Shown here piece by piece: positions 60,015 through 64,000 of a stretch of DNA of 64,000 nucleotides. Within the stretch, counting starts at the first letter, position 1. Every line of letters starts with the position of its first letter. The DNA is from Ramlibacter sp. PS4R-6. GTDB taxonomy: Bacteria; Pseudomonadota; Gammaproteobacteria; Burkholderiales; Burkholderiaceae_C. The notes under the pieces are model-generated. The model worked only from the letters and a program-made list of their open reading frames with translations. It did not search any database and was not told the origin of the DNA. Location: positions 1,674,001 through 1,738,000 of the forward strand of contig NZ_JBBHKA010000001.1 of the NCBI RefSeq assembly GCF_037572775.1. Reading direction: 5' to 3'. The translations under genes and the position numbers were made by a program.

Positions 60015-61791
60015 GCGCCTTCCTTTCGGCCTTTGCGGCCTGAAGGCCGCGCACCAGCCACGCGCGCGTCTCGGCAGGGTCGATCACCGCGTCGATCTCC
60101 AGCGTCTGCGCCATGTTCATGGCCTCGCCGTTCGCGTATTGCTGCGCGACGAGCTTGTCGAAGAGCGCATCGCGCTCGGCGCCGGCCCCGGCCGCATCGA
60201 GCTCCTTGCGGAAGCCCAGGCGCACCGCGCCTTCCAGCCCCATCGCACCGAACTCGCCCGTGGGCCACGCCACGGTGAACACGGGCGCGTCGAAGCCGCC
60301 CGCGGTCATCGCCTGCGCGCCCAGGCCGTAACCCTTGCGCGTGACGACGGCGAAGAAGGGCACCGACAGTTGCGCCGCCACCACGAACATGCGGCTGGCG
60401 TGGCGCACCTGCGCCTGCGCCTCGATGTCGGGGCCGACCATGTAGCCGGGCGTGTCGGTGAGCGACACCAGGGGCAGGCCGTGCGCGTCGCACAGCTGCA
60501 TGAAGCGCGCGGCCTTGTCGGCGCCCTCGGGGTCGATCGCGCCGCCCAGGTGCTGCGGGTCGTTGGCAAGCACGCCCACCGGGCGGCCTTCGATGCGCGC
60601 GAGGGCGGTGACCATGCCGCGCCCGAAGCCGCGGCGCAGCTCCAGCACCGAACCGGTGTCGAACAGGCCGTGCAGCACGTCGCGCATCTCGTAGACGCGC
60701 AGGCGGTTCTCGGGCACGGCGTTGCGCAGCAGCTCCTGCTGCGCGCAGGCCCAGCCGGCGATGGGGCCCTGGAAGTAGGAGAGGTAGCGCTTGGCGACGG
60801 CCACCGCTTCGGCCTCGTCCTTCACCAGCACGTCGATCACGCCGTTGCGCGATTGCACGTCGCTGGGCCCGACCTCCTCGGGCTTGAAGACGCCCAGGCC
60901 GCCGCCTTCGATCATCGCGGGCCCGCCCATGCCGATGTTGCTGGCCTGCGTGGCGATGATCACGTCGCAGCAGCCGAGGAGCGCGGCGTTGCCCGCGAAG
61001 CAGCGGCCGTGCACGATGCCGACGACGGGCACGCGGCCCGACAGTGCCGCGAACTGCGAGAAGGTGTGGTTGTTCAGGCCCGCGACCACCGGCATGTCGA
61101 CGTCGCCGGGCCGCCCGCCACCGCCTTCCGCGAACAGCACCAAGGGCAGCTTCAGCCGGTGCGCCAGCGCCAGCATGCGATCCTTCTTGTGGTGGTTGCG
61201 CATGCCTTGCGTGCCGGCGAGCACGGTGTAGTCATACGCCATCACCACGCAGCGCGAGGCCTCCGGCCCGAAGTCCTTCGCATTGACGGTCGCGATGCCC
61301 GTGACCAGGCCGTCCGCCGGCGTGTTGGCCACCAGGTCTTCCATCGAGCGGCGGCGCGACTGCGCGGCCACCGCCAGTGCTCCGTATTCGATGAAGCTGC
61401 CGGCGTCGCACAGGTCCGCGACGTTCTCGCGCGCGGTGCGGCCGCCTTGTGCGTGGCGCTTGGCGACGGCTTCCGTGCGGTTGGCGTCCAGCGTGAAGGC
61501 GTGGCGGTCGATGACGCGCTGCAGGTCGGGGCGGATGGCCGCGGGATCGTTCGCCGTCTTGCTCGCTTCCACGGCGCCGGCCGCAGCGGCGGGTTCCAGC
61601 AGCGCCAGCAGCGCGCCTTCCTCGACCATGTCGCCGGCGGCCACGCGCCACTCGCGCACGCGCGTGCCCTGCGGCAGCGGCACCACGTGCTCCATCTTCA
61701 TGGCCTCGAGGACGAGGGCGGGTTCCAGTTCGACGACGCGCGCCGCCATGGGGGCGCGGATTTCGCTGGACGAGGGCGGCTTGCGGGACAT
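59989..61791 (-). CDS. Acyl-CoA carboxylase carboxyltransferase fused to an N-terminal biotinyl domain
   Basis: A 600-residue fusion. Residues 1-68 hold a biotinyl-carrier segment with the biotin motif LEAMKMEHVV, then GDMVEEGALLALLEP. Residues 100-600 are a carboxyltransferase pair: VMAYDYTVLAGTQGMRNHHKKDRML, RCFAGNAALLGCCDVIIATQASNIGMGGPAMIEGGGLG and DTPGYMVGPDIEAQAQVRHASR are acyl-CoA carboxyltransferase motifs. It should act with a biotin carboxylase encoded elsewhere. The biotinyl domain is short: only about a dozen residues separate APMAARVVE from LVLEAMKMEH, about 12-15 fewer than normal. Overlap with the small exported-protein gene downstream is 26 nt. Confidence 0.8.
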   Translation of the reverse strand: MSRKPPSSSEIRAPMAARVVELEPALVLEAMKMEHVVPLPQGTRVREWRVAAGDMVEEGALLALLEPAAAAGAVEASKTANDPAAIRPDLQRVIDRHAFTLDANRTEAVAKRHAQGGRTARENVADLCDAGSFIEYGALAVAAQSRRRSMEDLVANTPADGLVTGIATVNAKDFGPEASRCVVMAYDYTVLAGTQGMRNHHKKDRMLALAHRLKLPLVLFAEGGGGRPGDVDMPVVAGLNNHTFSQFAALSGRVPVVGIVHGRCFAGNAALLGCCDVIIATQASNIGMGGPAMIEGGGLGVFKPEEVGPSDVQSRNGVIDVLVKDEAEAVAVAKRYLSYFQGPIAGWACAQQELLRNAVPENRLRVYEMRDVLHGLFDTGSVLELRRGFGRGMVTALARIEGRPVGVLANDPQHLGGAIDPEGADKAARFMQLCDAHGLPLVSLTDTPGYMVGPDIEAQAQVRHASRMFVVAAQLSVPFFAVVTRKGYGLGAQAMTAGGFDAPVFTVAWPTGEFGAMGLEGAVRLGFRKELDAAGAGAERDALFDKLVAQQYANGEAMNMAQTLEIDAVIDPAETRAWLVRGLQAAKAERKARARFVDPW

Positions 61792-61834
61792 AAGTCCCGC
61801 TATTTCAGCAGAAAGTGACGGCGCAACGCTGTCA

Positions 61835-61852
61835 CCCCGGCGCAGGCCGGGG
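61835..61852. repeat. GC-rich palindromic repeat unit
   Basis: CCCCGGC-gcag-GCCGGGG within the context GTCACCCCGGCGCAGGCCGG resembles the short dispersed palindromes (T-G-T-C-A-x-C-C-C-G-G-C) common in proteobacterial intergenic space. It lies between the convergently separated carboxyltransferase and polyketide synthase genes. It has no T-run, so it is a weak terminator at most. Confidence 0.5.
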
Positions 61853-61877
61853 CCCGGTGTCTTCTACGCAGTCACCT

Positions 61878-64000
61878 TCACGCGGGCCGCTGCGCGCCGA
61901 ACCCGATCGCCGAGGCGATGCTCGACATGATCGATGCGCGCGCCGGCTCGAGCGGCCGGTCCTTCAGCCCCAGCTCCACGCGCAGGCCTTCGATCAGCTC
62001 CGAGACACCCGGCTCGGACATCATCGAGAAGTGCGAACCGCCCACCTCGGTGACGCGGATGGCGCCGTGCACGTGCTGCTCCCAGCCCAGCGTGCGGCCG
62101 GCCGCGAGGTACTGCATCTCGGCCTCGGTGGCGCGGAACAGCACGACGTCGCCGTCGTAGGCCGCCGGCGTGTAGCGCGATTGCGCCTCGACGAAGTTGC
62201 GGAACAGGTGGTGCTCGACCAGTTCCGGCGGCAGCGGCTCGCCGCGTGCGAGGCGTTCGAGCGCCTGCGCGTATTCGTTGTCGCCCTGCTTGCCCTTGCG
62301 GCGGCGCTCGCGCCAGTCCATCACGAAGGCCCAGGACCAGTGCCGCGCCAGCCAGAGCTTCTTCCACGCCGGCACCGGCGTGCGCGCCGCGACCGGCGCC
62401 AGCGTGTCGATCATCGCCAGCAGCGTCACCTGCGCGCCGTCACGCTTGAGCTGCTGCGCCATCTCCAGCGCGATCACGCCGCCCGCGGAATACCCCGCCA
62501 ACTGGTACGGCCCACGCGGCTGCACCGTGCGGATCGCCTCGACGTACTGCCTCGCCATCTCCTCGACCGACTTCAGCGGCTGCAGGCGGCCGTCCACGCC
62601 TTGCGCCTGCAGGCCGTAGAAGGGCTGGTCCGCGCCGAGGCGGTCGGAGATGACCTTGAAGTTGAGCACGTTGCCGCCCGCGCCGTGCACGCAGAAGAGC
62701 GGCGCGCGCTCGGCGCTGCCCTTGCAGATGGCCACCAGCGGCGACCATGAGCGCGTGACCAGCGGGATCACGTTGGACTTGCGCGTGGGTTCCGCCGACG
62801 CCAGCGGGATGTTCGCGTGCTGTGCCACCAGCGCGGCCAGCGCGCCCAGCGTCGGCGCCTGGAACAGCGTGGCCAGCGGCAGGTCCACGCTGTATTGCTT
62901 GCGGATGCGCGCGAACAGGCGCACCGCAGCCAGCGAATGCCCGCCGAGCGCGAAGAAGTCGTCGTCGGGCGCCACGTCGTCCACGCCGAGCAGCTCGCGC
63001 CAGACGTCGGCCAGCAGGGCTTCGACCGGGTTGAGCGTGCTTGCCGATGCAGACGCGGAAGCCTTGGCGCGCGCCTGCGGCTTGGGCGTGGCTTGCGCGA
63101 GCACGCGCGCCAGCGCATCGAGGTCGATCGACGATACGACGAGGTCGCGCGCGCCGCCGCCGAGGATGCGTTCGAACAGGGCCGGCGCGTCCTCGCCGCG
63201 GATGCCGCAGGCGAGCATCAGGTCGGTCAGGCTCGCTTCGCGCTGCGCGGCGTGGCTGGACACGGCCTCCGGTTGCACGGGCCGCAGCGAGAAACCTTCG
63301 AAGGTCGCCAGCGGCTTGCCGGTTTCGGTCGACAGTGCGACGTCGAAGGTGGCGAGCCGTTCACCGGCGGCGCTGCGCAGCTTCACGGTGCTCGCGATGC
63401 GCGGCGGCAGCGGGGCGGCGATGCGGATGCGGTCGACCGACAGCGGCACGAAAAGCTGCCCGGCGCGCTTGTTGGCGTCCAGCAGGTGCAGGCCGAAGGT
63501 CGCGGCCATGTCGGTCAGCGCGGGGTGCACGGCCCAGGTGCGCACGTCGTCGTGGAAATTCGGCGCGAGCTCCAGGTGCGCCTGCGCGCGGCCCGTGCCC
63601 AGCTGCATGCGCGTGAGGTTGCGCCAGCGCTCGCCGAAGTCGACGGCGCCGTCCTGCGGGATCACGCCCGGCTGCCAGCCGGTGGCGGGCACGCTCGCGC
63701 CGTGCGCCAGCTCGCCGAGGAACACGGCGGTGGTGGCGTGCGCATGCTCCAGCCATTCGCCGCTGGTGGCGGCGCGGCTGCGCACGGTGAATTCGTACGC
63801 CGTGCCGGTGCGGCGCAACTCCGTTCGCACGACGCGCGTCTCGCCCGGCTCGAACACCATCGCCTCCTCGAAGGACAGCGAGCGGATCTCGACGGCGGCG
63901 CGCGGGTGCAGCGCCATCATCGCGGCGCGGGCGATCTCGATGTAGGCCGTGCCCGGCAGCACCGCGCGGCCGCCGACGCGGTGTTCGCGCAGCACCCACA
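61878..64000 (-). CDS. Type I polyketide synthase, 3' part: DH, carrier and thioesterase domains (runs off the window)
   Basis: The last 707 codons of a large assembly-line gene; the 5' part lies past the window end. The dehydratase domain begins with the H-x3-G-x4-P site HRVGGRAVLPGTAYIEIARA, with a second catalytic Asp in VHPALTDMAATFG. A carrier domain follows with DDDFFALGGHSLAAVRLFAR, the Ser being the phosphopantetheine site. The thioesterase has LAGYSAGGVIALEMAQQL (nucleophile Ser) and a histidine in VGGSHFSMM. The chain is released here, so this is the terminal module. The product is unknown. Confidence 0.87.
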   Translation of the reverse strand, partial: WVLREHRVGGRAVLPGTAYIEIARAAMMALHPRAAVEIRSLSFEEAMVFEPGETRVVRTELRRTGTAYEFTVRSRAATSGEWLEHAHATTAVFLGELAHGASVPATGWQPGVIPQDGAVDFGERWRNLTRMQLGTGRAQAHLELAPNFHDDVRTWAVHPALTDMAATFGLHLLDANKRAGQLFVPLSVDRIRIAAPLPPRIASTVKLRSAAGERLATFDVALSTETGKPLATFEGFSLRPVQPEAVSSHAAQREASLTDLMLACGIRGEDAPALFERILGGGARDLVVSSIDLDALARVLAQATPKPQARAKASASASASTLNPVEALLADVWRELLGVDDVAPDDDFFALGGHSLAAVRLFARIRKQYSVDLPLATLFQAPTLGALAALVAQHANIPLASAEPTRKSNVIPLVTRSWSPLVAICKGSAERAPLFCVHGAGGNVLNFKVISDRLGADQPFYGLQAQGVDGRLQPLKSVEEMARQYVEAIRTVQPRGPYQLAGYSAGGVIALEMAQQLKRDGAQVTLLAMIDTLAPVAARTPVPAWKKLWLARHWSWAFVMDWRERRRKGKQGDNEYAQALERLARGEPLPPELVEHHLFRNFVEAQSRYTPAAYDGDVVLFRATEAEMQYLAAGRTLGWEQHVHGAIRVTEVGGSHFSMMSEPGVSELIEGLRVELGLKDRPLEPARASIMSSIASAIGFGAQRPA

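Noticed and set aside
61835-61852. A rho-independent terminator
   Set aside because: The stem is good but no T-run follows in either direction; it fits a dispersed palindrome better.

Overview
The window looks like a chromosome segment of a high-GC betaproteobacterium of the order Burkholderiales, probably Comamonadaceae (Ramlibacter/Variovorax-like). The evidence is the folC - SPOR protein - cvpA - purF - metZ order, a Bug-type tricarboxylate receptor beside an AtuA-like operon, a long-type argG, tamA-tamB, and uniformly GC-rich third codon positions. The taxon is an inference from gene content, not from a database match.

Layout. 1-5855: end of tamA, complete tamB, a membrane hydrolase pair and a MaoC hydratase. 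5991-9645: an array of six integron gene cassettes separated by attC sites, with no integrase in the window. 9663-17852: a run of small, tightly packed single-domain genes on the + strand (YciI, VOC, DUF1653, DUF2059, SRPBCC, DHFR-like, a GNAT-SnoaL fused frame, DUF3297, methyltransferase). 17849-22677 (-): an isoquinoline-1-oxidoreductase-type molybdoenzyme pair, argG and a glycine-zipper protein. 22767-30242: ArsC-like protein, then folC, SPOR, cvpA, purF, metZ, an aspartyl protease and a metallo-hydrolase. 30421-33970: LysR regulator divergent from an AtuA-like pair and a Bug receptor. 33997-35733: gltX and tRNA-Ala, tRNA-Glu, tRNA-Asp.

35686-38013: a very small genomic island at the tRNA-Asp gene. 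It is bounded by 50-bp direct repeats of the tRNA 3' half and carries only a two-gene - strand operon: an ABC-type AAA ATPase followed by a small TOPRIM/RloB-like protein. This resembles ATPase-nuclease anti-phage systems (AbiL, RloAB, PARIS). No integrase is present, so it looks like a cargo-only, non-autonomous element. This and the integron array are the two accessory highlights.

38203-50891: housekeeping and stress genes, including a zinc alcohol dehydrogenase, a flavoprotein, an ArsR-SRPBCC-GFA operon with a clear promoter/operator palindrome, arfB, a hemerythrin, and an arsenic operon (arsR-arsI-unknown-arsC) without a visible efflux pump. 51014-58832: LysR regulator, a hydrolase-fold protein lacking catalytic residues, and a tripartite RND efflux operon. 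58833-64000: small hypotheticals, a biotin-domain/carboxyltransferase fusion with an unusually short biotinyl domain, and the 3' end of a type I polyketide synthase (DH-carrier-thioesterase) running off the window.

Limits: all calls come from reading the sequence and translations by eye. No searches, folding or composition calculations were run.
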